From an uncultured Actinomycetes bacterium (GTDB taxonomy: Bacteria > Actinomycetota > Acidimicrobiia > Acidimicrobiales > RAAP-2), in NCBI GenBank assembly GCA_903893745.1, contig CAITNF010000001.1, positions 170,825 through 234,824 of the forward strand: a stretch of DNA of 64,000 nt, written 5' to 3'. Within the stretch, counting starts at the first letter, position 1. Every line of letters starts with the position of its first letter. The notes below the pieces were generated by a model. It ran no database searches. It saw only the letters and a list, made by a program, of their open reading frames with translations, and was not told the origin of the DNA. The position numbers and the translations under genes were made by a program. Below, piece after piece: positions 47,933-57,218 of the stretch.

Positions 47933-49024
47933 GTGCTGAATCGAACACGGGTCACGAATTGGTTGGTCGCTTTGAGCGTGGCGGCGACAGTGTTCGCGGT
48001 GGTGCCCGCCGGGGCGAGTAACGCGGCCCCGCGAACGAACTCGCTCTACGTGGCTTTAGGTGACTCCTACTCGTCGGGTGAAGGACTCGTGCCCTTCATT
48101 GCCGGATCGGGATCGTGCGACCGCTCCACCCAGGGCTACCCCGCCTTGGTGGCGCACGCACTGCGTACGCTCACGCTGCGTTTCGTGGCCTGTTCGGGAG
48201 CGACCTCGGCTCAGATAAGTGCTCAGGTCGGTACCGTTTCGAAAAAGCAGTGGCGTCAGACCGCATTGGCCACGGTCAGCGCGGGTGGTAACGACCTACC
48301 CTTTTCGGGCTTGATCAGCGCCTGCATTGGGGCGACCACCAAGAGTGCGACGCCACTCTTCTTCTACAACCCGGGCGTCAACAGCTCGATCGACTGCCTG
48401 GCGGCGGTGACGAGTGCCGCACAGCTCTTAGGTGGCGCACTGACAACCACGAATGACGCGCTGACCATACCGAGCGCGGCGCTCACCCTCCCACTACGCC
48501 AACCGTCCACTATCGAGACGCGGCTGCGAGCGCTCTACCTCAAAATTATGCGAGCCCAAGGCGTGGTACTCCATCGTGCCAAGGGACCTCGATTGGTAGT
48601 CGTGACGTACCCCTCGCTGCTCGCCACGAGTGGTGCGGGGGCGTGCGTACTATCGCCGACCCCACTGCCGATTGCCGGACCCCCCGGCACTGACGGTCTG
48701 CCCCAGTCACTGCTGGCGGCCTTTACGAGTCCGGCGAGCTACCTGCTGAGTGACCTCAATACGTACCTGCAGCTCGAGACTTCCATCGTGGTGGCGCAAC
48801 TTCGCTCCGAGGGCTACCTTGGTCTTTCACTCGCTCGCGCCACTTCGTTTGCGCCACTCGACTGCTCGACGGGTACCTCGCCAGATTTGAACGGTCTGCT
48901 GCTCGCCAGTACGGCGACCACGTCCTCGGGCGGATCATTCCACCCAACGAGCGCTGGTCAGTCACTACTGGCGTCGTCGGTGGAGGCCGCCTGGCGCGCG
49001 TCAGTGGGGCGAGCGACGAACTAG
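47933..49024 (+). CDS. exported SGNH/GDSL hydrolase
   Basis: 363 residues. A signal peptide (about 1-32) precedes block I GDSYSSGEG with the nucleophilic Ser, block III GGNDLPF, and block V SFHPTSAGQ with the catalytic His. Six or more cysteines suggest disulfides. It is probably an extracellular lipase or esterase. The GTG start follows GAGGAAGG. The stop overlaps that of the convergent LigB-type gene. Confidence 0.88.
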   Translation: MLNRTRVTNWLVALSVAATVFAVVPAGASNAAPRTNSLYVALGDSYSSGEGLVPFIAGSGSCDRSTQGYPALVAHALRTLTLRFVACSGATSAQISAQVGTVSKKQWRQTALATVSAGGNDLPFSGLISACIGATTKSATPLFFYNPGVNSSIDCLAAVTSAAQLLGGALTTTNDALTIPSAALTLPLRQPSTIETRLRALYLKIMRAQGVVLHRAKGPRLVVVTYPSLLATSGAGACVLSPTPLPIAGPPGTDGLPQSLLAAFTSPASYLLSDLNTYLQLETSIVVAQLRSEGYLGLSLARATSFAPLDCSTGTSPDLNGLLLASTATTSSGGSFHPTSAGQSLLASSVEAAWRASVGRATN

Positions 49025-49803
49025 TCGTTCGGACTGATGACGTACGACGTCATCGAAAGTGAACCCATGACGCACCCGTCAACGATCACCTCGGGCGTCG
49101 CACCGCGTGCGGCGGCGATGCCCGCAAGGTAGGCGAGAGGAAGAAAGTGGTCGGGAGTGGGCACGCTGAGTTGATAGTCGGCGTGGTCGCGTAGTTTCGC
49201 GAACGCACTAGGTTCGTCCAGCATTACGTGGCGCGCGTCATCATCAAATCGTTGGGCCCAGTCGTAGCCGTGGTTGGGCGCGTTCCAGTCAATGGCGCCG
49301 AGATTATGGACGACGTTGCCACTCGCGAGGATCAAGACGCCCTGGTCGATGAGCGGGGCGAGTCGTGAGCCGAGGTCGACGTGGTAGTCAAGGGGCTTGT
49401 TTGCGTCAATCGAGAGTTGCACCACGGGTACGTCGGCGTTGGGAAAGGCGTGCGCGAGTACCGACCACGTGCCGTGATCGATTCCCCAACTATCTGCGTC
49501 GAGTCCCACCCAGACGGGTTGGACAATCTCGGCCACGAGCGCCGCGACTTCGGGCGAACCCGGAGCGGGGTAGTCGAAGTCGAAGAGGGCTTGGGGAAAG
49601 CCGTAGAAGTCGTGAATCACGCGAGGGTTCGCGCTCGAGGTAACGGCCGTGGCGTTGATGTACCAGTGCGCCGAAATTGCGACGATGGCGCGCGGTTGAG
49701 GATTTGATTGACCAAAGTCGCGCCACGCGTCGGTGAAGCGATTGTGTTCAATCGCGTTCATGGGACTGCCGTGTCCGATAAACGCGGCCGAAGTAGCTGT
49801 CAT
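49021..49803 (-). CDS. LigB-type extradiol dioxygenase (4,5-DOPA dioxygenase-like)
   Basis: 260 residues. Metal-binding and active-site motifs are GHGSPMNA, SAHWY, and GIDHGTW, with the later GNVVHNLG. YgiD-like proteins open catechol rings of DOPA-type substrates. It starts at ATG 49803. Nothing nearby indicates an aromatic pathway. Confidence 0.9.
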   Translation of the reverse strand: MTATSAAFIGHGSPMNAIEHNRFTDAWRDFGQSNPQPRAIVAISAHWYINATAVTSSANPRVIHDFYGFPQALFDFDYPAPGSPEVAALVAEIVQPVWVGLDADSWGIDHGTWSVLAHAFPNADVPVVQLSIDANKPLDYHVDLGSRLAPLIDQGVLILASGNVVHNLGAIDWNAPNHGYDWAQRFDDDARHVMLDEPSAFAKLRDHADYQLSVPTPDHFLPLAYLAGIAAARGATPEVIVDGCVMGSLSMTSYVISPND

Positions 49804-49856
49804 GTTGACCTCACGAACTCGTCACTACTTCTACCAGTAAATCGAGAGGGCGGGGG

Positions 49857-49886
49857 CCGAGTCGGGCCCCGCAGGACCCGACTCGG
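49857..49886 (-). terminator. hairpin after the split cytochrome b operon
   Basis: A 10-bp perfect stem (CCGAGTCGGG at 49857-49866 with CCCGACTCGG at 49877-49886) closes a 10-base loop, just beyond the stop of the gene ending at 49899. There is no clear T-run. Confidence 0.5.
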
Positions 49887-49898
49887 ATGGAGGGGCGA

Positions 49899-50852
49899 TT
49901 ACTTCTGGTCGCGGTAGTGTTCGCGCCAGATGAGTCGGTAGACCCTTGATCGCCGCGGAATTGAGCGCAGACCGGGTATGAAGGGGACGAGGAGCAAGAG
50001 GGCCGAAAGCAACATCATCAGGCCCCACACCAGTACGTCAGCGTTGGCGCCCCAACTCGAGTTGAACGGTGGGATCTGGTACCAGAACGAGTAGAGCCAG
50101 AGCCAGGCCTGGCCCGGGTAACTACCAGTCTCGTTCATCATGCCCCACTGGGTACCCAGGAGGTGCTGCTTGGTGGCCACACTTTCGAGGTACGCACCGT
50201 CGGCCAGAAACAACAGTGGTCGCGTGTAGTCGGTGGTGTAGTAGCCAGACTCGGTAATGAGTGCTTGATCGAGTGCTCCGGTGCGTGCCATCTGCGTGAG
50301 GTCGTTAATAAAGATTGGCACCGGCCCCGCGTTGGCGGCGGGTACCGTCACGACGCTGTTGGTAAAGGTCAGTTTGTCTGCCGCCTTGGTGTAGTTGGCG
50401 ACCCACGCGTCTTGGGTCGACGTCGACGCACTAATCCACTGCGTCAGTGCGTCGCGCAGGGCTGGCTGGCTCGGCATGGCCCGAAGTGGACTGATGACGA
50501 AGTCCTTCACGGTGTTGATGGGGATACGAACTCCCACCCACTTGGACAACTGCAGCGGGCCGAGCTGTTGGCCGGTGCTAGCGGTGTTGTAAGGCGCACC
50601 GTACTGGGCCGTGCCCGACGTGCCGTTGAGCTCACTTAGTGCGGTGGTGGCAAAGTCAACGGGTGCGGCGTTGCTCCACGTCTTAATAGTGATGGCGCGT
50701 TCGTCGGGTGAACCAAAGACGATGGCCAAGATGATGGTCAGCAGTCCCACGAGCACGATGGCGATCGTGCCCTCTTTGATGATGTCGTACGGGCTGTAAC
50801 GACCGTGATACTCGGGCGCGTCAACGTCGGGGCGAAATCGCTTCGAACTCAT
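49899..50852 (-). CDS. cytochrome b C-terminal (subunit IV-like) protein with large insertion
   Basis: 317 residues. The N-terminal helix region YSPYDIIKEGTIAIVLVG and following GSPDE look like the start of cytochrome b subunit IV. About 200 hydrophilic residues follow, then PGQAWLWLYSFWYQIPPF, at the place of the usual PEWY quinol-site motif, and a last helix. The PEWY tetrad itself is not present. ATG 50852 overlaps the stop of the N-terminal cytochrome b gene, so they form a split cytochrome b. The assignment of the middle part is uncertain. Confidence 0.65.
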   Translation of the reverse strand: MSSKRFRPDVDAPEYHGRYSPYDIIKEGTIAIVLVGLLTIILAIVFGSPDERAITIKTWSNAAPVDFATTALSELNGTSGTAQYGAPYNTASTGQQLGPLQLSKWVGVRIPINTVKDFVISPLRAMPSQPALRDALTQWISASTSTQDAWVANYTKAADKLTFTNSVVTVPAANAGPVPIFINDLTQMARTGALDQALITESGYYTTDYTRPLLFLADGAYLESVATKQHLLGTQWGMMNETGSYPGQAWLWLYSFWYQIPPFNSSWGANADVLVWGLMMLLSALLLLVPFIPGLRSIPRRSRVYRLIWREHYRDQK

Positions 50853-51475
50853 GAGTGGACCTCCACCTTCTCGGCGAACGGTGGCACGACGCCCTTGACC
50901 CGCACGAGTAGCACGTGCAGCGCAGTGAGTACGACCGCGGCGAGGGGCAGTAACACGATGTGCCACATCAACATCTGGCCCAGATTCAAGACGTTGAAGT
51001 ACGCCCCCGCTCCGGTGGCGTTAATGCCGTCTTTGGCCTGGGTGGTTATCCACTGGGAGTCAAAGTTGGTTTGCGACGCGTAGCCGGTGAAGGCCGTCGC
51101 GATAGAGGCGAGGAAGGTCACGACGCCCGTCATCCAGGTCAGAGTTCGTCCACCGCGCCAGGCGGCCATAAAGAACTTGCCCCACAGGTGCACGATCATC
51201 GTGAAGAAGAAAATCTCCACACTCCACAGGTGCAGTGAGTTCACGAAATGGCCGTAGACCGACCCGTGCCACCACAGTGGTCCGCGGATGGCCAGAATGC
51301 AGCCCGTCACGATGACCATGATGAGCGCCGCCAGGGTGGCGACCCCGAATACGTAAATCCATGACGCGACGTACGTCGGTTGGGTGTCGGGTAGGAGCTT
51401 TTCGGGTGGCAACTTGCCCGTGGCGCGCTGGCGCAGGCGAGTGGTCCACTGGCGATCGATTTCGGTGGTGCTCAT
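50849..51475 (-). CDS. cytochrome b N-terminal (b6-like) subunit
   Basis: 208 residues with four membrane helices. The four heme-ligating histidines are visible: HLW in NSLHLWSVE and H in MIVHLWGK on one helix, H in MLMWHIVLL and H in LTALHVLLV on another. This is a diheme b-type cytochrome of the bc/b6f type. No Rieske protein or cytochrome c is encoded alongside, so electron partners are unknown. It overlaps both neighbours by 4 bases. Confidence 0.85.
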   Translation of the reverse strand: MSTTEIDRQWTTRLRQRATGKLPPEKLLPDTQPTYVASWIYVFGVATLAALIMVIVTGCILAIRGPLWWHGSVYGHFVNSLHLWSVEIFFFTMIVHLWGKFFMAAWRGGRTLTWMTGVVTFLASIATAFTGYASQTNFDSQWITTQAKDGINATGAGAYFNVLNLGQMLMWHIVLLPLAAVVLTALHVLLVRVKGVVPPFAEKVEVHS

Positions 51476-51654
51476 TGGTGCTCCTTACGACTCTTGCGTC
51501 CGGGAAATGGCGCGAGAATCGCCGCCAGGAACGTCGCAATCATCAACAAAATGATGATGAGGTTGCTGAGACTGAGGTAAATGAAATGCCAGTGGAAATA
51601 GTGTCCAAAGTGGTCGAGCGGCACGAGTGCGCCGAGGGCAGTGAAGAACGCCAT
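51472..51654 (-). CDS. small histidine-rich membrane protein of the cytochrome b operon
   Basis: 60 residues from ATG 51654, with a strong AAAGGAGGAAGTA ribosome-binding site. The first third holds four histidines (HFGHYFHWHF) before one membrane helix and a basic tail. The stop overlaps the cytochrome b start. I do not recognise it; it may be a small subunit of the complex. Confidence 0.7.
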   Translation of the reverse strand: MAFFTALGALVPLDHFGHYFHWHFIYLSLSNLIIILLMIATFLAAILAPFPGRKSRKEHQ

Positions 51655-51750
51655 TACTTCCTCCTTTACAGCTGTGTAGGTACTTCTACGAAGTGTTACA
51701 CGAGGTGGGAAGGTAGGGACCGGGACCAAAGACCCATAATGGGCCGTTCA

Positions 51751-52677
51751 TCAAGTGGTACGTATGCGCTTGGTGCCGGGCTCGCGGTCGCGAGCACTTT
51801 GGCGTAAGTGAAATTGGGTAACCCCAATGGCCAGTGACGTCGCCCCCGCGACGTGTAGTTCAACGAGTAACGCCGGCAAGTGCGTGAAGTACTGAGTAAC
51901 GCCGATAAGGCCTTGTAGGAGGGTCAGCACGACCAGACGGCGTACCCCGAGTTGGAGCGCCACGGGGGCACTGGTTGACCAGATGGCGAAGAGTAGCCCA
52001 GTCACGAGACCGAGAAACAAGACGGCAGCGACCGAGTGAATCCACGCCGCATTGGCCAAGGCGATGGGCAGTCGGCGAGCAATCAACTGTCCCTGCGAGG
52101 CGCCGGCGTGGGGTCCCGACCCGGTCGTGAGCGTTCCGGTCGCGAGCAGTATCACGAAGGGAATCCACAGCAGACGCGCCAGTGTTCGAAAGTGAAGGTC
52201 GCGCACGTTGGCTCGCGCGCCGGGTCCGTAAACGTACTTGGACCGGTGGTAGAGAATCGCGCCGATTACGACCATCGATAGTGACAACAAGAGGTGCAAG
52301 GAAACTAACCAGGGATTGAGTTTGCTGTAGACCACGAAGGCGCCGAGTACGGCGTCCGCGACCACCCCGAGTACCAAGAGACCAGAAAACACGACCAGGT
52401 CGCGGCGCCGTGGCGAGCGCGCGAGGGCCGCGAGGAAGGTCACGATGGTCACACAGACCAGCACGACCGTGATCACGCGATTGGTGTACTCAATGAGTGG
52501 ATGAATACTCCACGAACCGGTGACTCGATTATGAAAACAGGTGGGCCAGTCGGGACAGCCCAGCCCCGAGCCGGTCAGGCGAACGGCCGCGCCCGACAGG
52601 ACGATCAGAATCATTGAGAGAAATGCGGTGAACGCGAACCAGCGAAAGGCCGGGATTGACACTCGATATCGTTGCAT
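51751..52677 (-). CDS. ctaA: heme A synthase (CtaA/COX15)
   Basis: 308 residues with eight helices. GLGCPDWPTCF near residue 38 carries the paired cysteines, and four conserved histidines are present (in IHPLIEYTNR, LHLLLSL, IHSVAAV and ELHVAGA). It oxidises heme O to heme A for cytochrome oxidase. It is divergent from ctaB across about 50 bases. Confidence 0.93.
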   Translation of the reverse strand: MQRYRVSIPAFRWFAFTAFLSMILIVLSGAAVRLTGSGLGCPDWPTCFHNRVTGSWSIHPLIEYTNRVITVVLVCVTIVTFLAALARSPRRRDLVVFSGLLVLGVVADAVLGAFVVYSKLNPWLVSLHLLLSLSMVVIGAILYHRSKYVYGPGARANVRDLHFRTLARLLWIPFVILLATGTLTTGSGPHAGASQGQLIARRLPIALANAAWIHSVAAVLFLGLVTGLLFAIWSTSAPVALQLGVRRLVVLTLLQGLIGVTQYFTHLPALLVELHVAGATSLAIGVTQFHLRQSARDREPGTKRIRTT

Positions 52678-52728
52678 GACTCCACACTACGGAGCGACGC
52701 GAGGCGCCCACCAACCCGGACTCGTAGG

Positions 52729-53652
52729 ATGGAACTCGTGACCCAAACGGCAGCTCGCGAGCGCTCAACCAACGAGGTCCTTAAGGGCTACCTGGCGCTC
52801 ACCAAACCCCGCATTATTGAACTGTTGCTGGTCACCACGATCCCGACCATGGTGGTCGCGGCCCGAGGCTTTCCGAGCTTGGTTCTGGTGCTGACGACGC
52901 TGCTCGGGGGCACCCTGGCGGCCGGTGGGGCGAACGCGTTCAATATGGTGATCGACCGCGACATTGACGCAATCATGGACCGGACCAAGCATCGTCCCCT
53001 GGTGACCGGGGTGATGTCGCCCCGAGCGGCGACGATCTTTGCGACGGGTCTGGAGGTCGCGGCGTACGCGGTGCTCGCCATTTGGGTAAATCAGTTAGCG
53101 GCGCTGCTGGCGCTGTCGGCGACGGCCTTCTACGTCTTTGTCTACACCATCTGGTTAAAGCGGCGCAGTAAACAAAACATTGTGATTGGCGGAGCCGCGG
53201 GAGCCGTGCCGGTGCTCGTGGGATGGGCCGCGGTGACGAACTCACTCTCGTGGACGCCGGTCTTGCTGTTTATCGTGATTTTTATCTGGACCCCGCCACA
53301 CTTTTGGGCGCTGGCCGTGCGCTACCGCGACGATTACGCCGCCGCCAACGTTCCGATGATGCCGGTCGTCGCGTCGCTTCGTCGCACGACGCTCGAAATT
53401 CTCGTCTACAGCGTTATCTTGTGGGCCGTCACCGTGTTGATCGGACCGACCGCGCACCTCGGTTGGATTTACGCCATCTCGGCGACCGTGCTCGGTGCGA
53501 TGTTCACCTTTTTTTCGTGGCGGCTTTACCGGCACGCGAAGTCCGACGTCGCCATTGTCAGCGAGGCCATGCAGCTCTTTCACTACTCGATTACCTACCT
53601 CACCGCGTTGTTCGTGTTGATGGCGGTTGACGTCCTTGTCCACCCCCACTAA
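52729..53652 (+). CDS. ctaB: protoheme IX farnesyltransferase (heme O synthase, CtaB)
   Basis: About 307 residues with the UbiA-type prenyltransferase motifs NMVIDRDIDAIMDRTKHRPL near residue 81 and YRDDYAAANVPMMPV. It makes heme O, the substrate of the divergent ctaA product. ATG 52729 or GTG 52738 could be the start; the further upstream frame is rejected. The next gene overlaps its 3' end by 26 bases. Confidence 0.93.
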   Translation: MELVTQTAARERSTNEVLKGYLALTKPRIIELLLVTTIPTMVVAARGFPSLVLVLTTLLGGTLAAGGANAFNMVIDRDIDAIMDRTKHRPLVTGVMSPRAATIFATGLEVAAYAVLAIWVNQLAALLALSATAFYVFVYTIWLKRRSKQNIVIGGAAGAVPVLVGWAAVTNSLSWTPVLLFIVIFIWTPPHFWALAVRYRDDYAAANVPMMPVVASLRRTTLEILVYSVILWAVTVLIGPTAHLGWIYAISATVLGAMFTFFSWRLYRHAKSDVAIVSEAMQLFHYSITYLTALFVLMAVDVLVHPH

Positions 53653-54214
53653 AGCGCCACGCGGGCGACCATCGCCGATGATGTTCGTCTCGCTCGGTAT
53701 TGGCACCGTGCTCGCCGTGGCTTTGATCAGCGTGGTTTCGTTACTCACCGGAGGCAAGGTGACTGATCAAAGTGGACAACCCACGAGTGCGCTGGTTGGC
53801 CAGCACGTCAAGGCCTTTACGTTGAGTGGTCTCGGGACCACCACGCAGCGAGCGCCCTGGGCGTTGGGTCACGCCAGTGTGTTGATCTTCTTTGCGAGTT
53901 GGTGCACCCCCTGCCAAGAGGAGTTGCCGCGCGTGGCGGCGTATTTGGCCCGGCACCCGACGGGGTCGGTTGCCGTGTTGGGGATGGACTCCAACGATCA
54001 ACGCGCCGCCGCCCAGCAATTTGTGAAAAAGATGGGCGTGAAATTTCCAGTGGCCTTTGACGCGAATGGCACGGTGACCAGCACGGTCTTTGGTTTTGGC
54101 CAACTTCCCGAGACCGTATTCGTGAACGCCCAGGGGATCGTGACCACGGTGCACTTTGGGGCAATTGATACCAAGTCGCTCGCGCGCGGAATTAGCGCGT
54201 TGCGGGCCGCTTAA
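53627..54214 (+). CDS. TlpA/ResA-like membrane-anchored thioredoxin
   Basis: Up to 195 residues. One N-terminal helix is followed by an extracytoplasmic thioredoxin fold with active site WCTPCQEE and a late PETVFV segment containing the cis-Pro. It probably reduces disulfides in cytochrome or CuA-site maturation, consistent with ctaA/ctaB nearby. The start could be TTG 53627, TTG 53636 or ATG 53681. Its stop overlaps the convergent permease stop. Confidence 0.85.
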   Translation: MTSLSTPTKAPRGRPSPMMFVSLGIGTVLAVALISVVSLLTGGKVTDQSGQPTSALVGQHVKAFTLSGLGTTTQRAPWALGHASVLIFFASWCTPCQEELPRVAAYLARHPTGSVAVLGMDSNDQRAAAQQFVKKMGVKFPVAFDANGTVTSTVFGFGQLPETVFVNAQGIVTTVHFGAIDTKSLARGISALRAA

Positions 54215-54942
54215 TCAAAGCGAAAGGTGCGCGCCGCGAGCAGTGGTGCCGCCACAGCCCACGCCAGTAGTGCGATCCAGTCGCCAACTGTGGGCGCGAG
54301 ACCGAGTCCTAGTACGCGGTGCAGTCCTTCAGCGAGCGCGCCCGAGGGCACCGCAATCACCACGCGTTGGATAACGCTCGGCAGTGACGTCAACGGTACG
54401 ACAATGCCCGACAACAACAAGAGAACGAGGTAGAGCCCGTTGCTCGCCGCGAGGTTGACTTCGGCGCGGAGCTGTCCCGCGAGCGCGAGTCCAATACCGG
54501 CGCACCCCGCCGAACCCAGCAAGAGTAAGGCCAGAACTTCTAAACCCCCGGTGAGGGCCCCGCGCGGGTGCCAGTGCAAGAGCAACGCCACCGCCCCCAA
54601 AACAACAATCTGGATAAATTCGGTCACGAGGACGCTGGTGATCTTGGCGCCAATGAGTCGGCGCTGACCGAGGGGGGTCACGTGAAGTCGACGCAAGACG
54701 CCGAACGATCGTTCAAAACCGGTGGCGATGGAGAGGGCCACGAGTGAGGTCGAAAGAACACAGAGGGCCAAAATACCCGGGGCGATGAAGTCAATGCGGT
54801 GCACCGTGGGGGTGGCGCTGACGCGCGCCAGGGAAAAGAAGACGAGCAGCAGCACGGGAATGCCAATAGTGAGCAACAGCGTCTCGCCGCGGCGGATAGT
54901 CATGCGAACCTCGCTACGCGTCTGTGCCCACCAAGCCTTCAT
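54211..54942 (-). CDS. ABC-2 type transporter permease
   Basis: 243 residues with six helices and an N-terminal amphipathic segment (RSEVRMTIRRGETLLLTIGIP) as in the DrrB/YhfE-like exporters. It pairs with the ATPase upstream, whose stop overlaps its start by 4 bases. The cargo is unknown; neighbouring respiratory genes do not identify it. Confidence 0.88.
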   Translation of the reverse strand: MKAWWAQTRSEVRMTIRRGETLLLTIGIPVLLLVFFSLARVSATPTVHRIDFIAPGILALCVLSTSLVALSIATGFERSFGVLRRLHVTPLGQRRLIGAKITSVLVTEFIQIVVLGAVALLLHWHPRGALTGGLEVLALLLLGSAGCAGIGLALAGQLRAEVNLAASNGLYLVLLLLSGIVVPLTSLPSVIQRVVIAVPSGALAEGLHRVLGLGLAPTVGDWIALLAWAVAAPLLAARTFRFD

Positions 54943-55850
54943 GAGCGCTCACCCTTGCGCACGTCACTGATGAGCTCGAGGTAGCGCTCCTCGAGCGACG
55001 CGCGGGTGCGCAGCGAAACCAAACTCGCGCCCACGCTCGTGAGGTACTGCGTAATCAGACCCAGTCGCTCGGGCGACGAGGCAATTCGACAGTGCAGTAC
55101 GCACGGACCGTCGAGAGTCACGTCAGCGCCCAACAATGAGCGCAGCTCCTGGGGGTCGACTGGTATTGACGTTTCGATGATCATGGTGGGCTCACCGGCG
55201 AGCTCGTCGAGCGTTCCGGTCACCACGACGCGACCATGGTGAAGAAGTACGAGCCGGTCCGCGAGCCGTTCGGCCTCATCGAGCTCGTGCGTGGTAATCA
55301 AGATGGCACAGCCTCGGTCGCGCTCGGCGCGAATAATGTCGCGAATAACTTGGCGACCTTCCGGATCAACGGCCGTGGTGGGTTCGTCGAGCACTAAGAC
55401 GTCGGGTCGTCCAATGAGCGCGAGCGCGAGCAGGGTGCGCTGTTGTTCGCCACCACTGAGGCGCCGCCACGCAGTGTGCGCGCACCGTTCGAGGTCTAAC
55501 AGAGTGAGTAGCTCGCGAGGGTCGCGAGGCGCGTCGTAGTAGGTCGCGGTTAGGTCTACTACCTGCGCCGGAGTCATGGGGAACCAGACGCCACCGCGTT
55601 GCAAGAGTGCACCGGTGTGGCGCACGACTTCGCGATGGTCGCGTTGGGGATCAAAGCCGCGCACGCGTACCGAGCCCGCTTGAGGTGCACGAAAGCCGAG
55701 CAACGTTTCAACAATGCTGGTTTTGCCCGCTCCGTTGGGCCCGAGCAGGCTCACCACCTGGGCGGGCTCGACTTCGAAGGTGACGTCGTCAACGGCCACG
55801 AGCGAACCAAAGTTCACCCGAAGGTTCACCACGGCCACGGCGGTACTCAT
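54939..55850 (-). CDS. ABC transporter ATP-binding protein
   Basis: 303 residues. Walker A GPNGAGKTS near residue 35, signature LSGGEQQRT near 131, and Walker B LVLDEPTTAVDP are present. The C-terminal 80 residues form an extra domain common in daunorubicin-type exporters. It starts with ATG 55850, divergent from serS across 60 bases. Confidence 0.92.
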   Translation of the reverse strand: MSTAVAVVNLRVNFGSLVAVDDVTFEVEPAQVVSLLGPNGAGKTSIVETLLGFRAPQAGSVRVRGFDPQRDHREVVRHTGALLQRGGVWFPMTPAQVVDLTATYYDAPRDPRELLTLLDLERCAHTAWRRLSGGEQQRTLLALALIGRPDVLVLDEPTTAVDPEGRQVIRDIIRAERDRGCAILITTHELDEAERLADRLVLLHHGRVVVTGTLDELAGEPTMIIETSIPVDPQELRSLLGADVTLDGPCVLHCRIASSPERLGLITQYLTSVGASLVSLRTRASLEERYLELISDVRKGERS

Positions 55851-55910
55851 AACACTCGAAACTAACCGTTTCTACGTGGGACCAGAACCAGTCTCGGTAG
55901 GCTGGCGGTC

Positions 55911-57218
55911 GTGATTGATCTTGCGCAACTTCGTCGAGAACCCGAGGTCGTAAAGGCTGCGCTCGCCCGGCGTGGCGTGACGTCGGCCACCCTTGACGCG
56001 GTCATTGAACTGGACGTGCAGCACCGCCAACTCCTCCAAGAGGCCGAAGGCCTTCGCGCCCAAGTGAAGGACCTCTCGCGTCAGGTAGGTGAGGCTCGAC
56101 GCCAGAAGGATGACGCGGCCGCGTCGGCGCTGGCCGAGACCAGTCGAACCCTCGGCGACCAGGAGCGTGAGGCGTCCGCAGCGCTCGATGAGCTGGCGGC
56201 GACGCTACGCGAGCAACTGCTCTTCGTCCCGAATCTCCCCGCGCCCGAAGCACCCGACGGCGCGGACGAACATGACAACGTCGAATTGCGTCGTTGGTGG
56301 GTAGGGATGGACGAGGGTGCCGCTCAGCCAACCTACGAAGCACACCAGCGCGTGGCGCACTGGGATATCGGTACTGACCTCGGCATTCTTGACCTCGAAA
56401 CCGGGGCGAAGTTGGCCGGTTCAATGTTCCCGCTCTATCGAGGCTTTGGGGCGCGACTAATTCGAGCGCTGGGCTTCTTCGCGCTCGACCGTCACCTGCC
56501 CGAGTACGAAGAGATTCGTCCCCCGAGTTTCGCGTTGACCGAGACCATGATGTCGACGGGCCATCTGCCCAAGTCGGCTGACGACATGTACGAGATCGGG
56601 CGCGACGGCCTTTGGGCAATTCCTACGGCCGAAGTGCCACTCACGTCAATGCACCGTGGTGAGATTTTGGCCGAAGACCAACTACCTATTCGCATGACTG
56701 CGCAGACCGCGTGTTTTCGCCGCGAGGCCGGAGCCGCGGGGCGCGACACCCGGGGACTCTTGCGGCTACACGAGTTCGACAAGGTGGAGCTCTTTGCGTA
56801 CTGCACCCCCGAGCAGGCCCTGGAGGCGCACGCCGATATTCTTCGCCGCGCCGAAGGTCTCCTACAGGCCCTCGGCCTGACGTATCGGGTACTCGACCTG
56901 TGCACCGGCGATCTTGGTACGTCAGCCGCGCGAACGTTTGATCTCGAGGTCTTTAGTCCGGGAGTGGACCGCTGGCTCGAAGTGTCGTCGGTGAGTTGGT
57001 TCCGAGACTTCCAGGCACGCCGGGCCAACGTTCGTTACCGCACGAGTGACGGTTCGACCGCACTGGTGCATACGGTGAATGGATCGGCCCTGGCGTGGGC
57101 GCGTATCTGGGCCGCCCTCGTGGAGACCTACCGCCAGGTCGATGGTTCGGTGGAACTTCCCGCGGTGTTGGCCCCGTATTTGGGGGGCCAAACGAGAATT
57201 CCTACTCGCTCTTCGTGA
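55911..57218 (+). CDS. serS: seryl-tRNA synthetase
   Basis: 435 residues. Class II synthetase. A long N-terminal coiled coil (about 30-100, with LLQEAEGLRAQVKDLSRQ-type heptads) binds tRNA. Motif 2 has FRREAGAAGRDTRGLLRLHEFDK, split as usual, and the C-terminal motif 3 NGSALAWAR. The start is GTG 55911. Its 3' end overlaps the convergent response-regulator gene by 17 bases. Confidence 0.95.
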   Translation: MIDLAQLRREPEVVKAALARRGVTSATLDAVIELDVQHRQLLQEAEGLRAQVKDLSRQVGEARRQKDDAAASALAETSRTLGDQEREASAALDELAATLREQLLFVPNLPAPEAPDGADEHDNVELRRWWVGMDEGAAQPTYEAHQRVAHWDIGTDLGILDLETGAKLAGSMFPLYRGFGARLIRALGFFALDRHLPEYEEIRPPSFALTETMMSTGHLPKSADDMYEIGRDGLWAIPTAEVPLTSMHRGEILAEDQLPIRMTAQTACFRREAGAAGRDTRGLLRLHEFDKVELFAYCTPEQALEAHADILRRAEGLLQALGLTYRVLDLCTGDLGTSAARTFDLEVFSPGVDRWLEVSSVSWFRDFQARRANVRYRTSDGSTALVHTVNGSALAWARIWAALVETYRQVDGSVELPAVLAPYLGGQTRIPTRSS

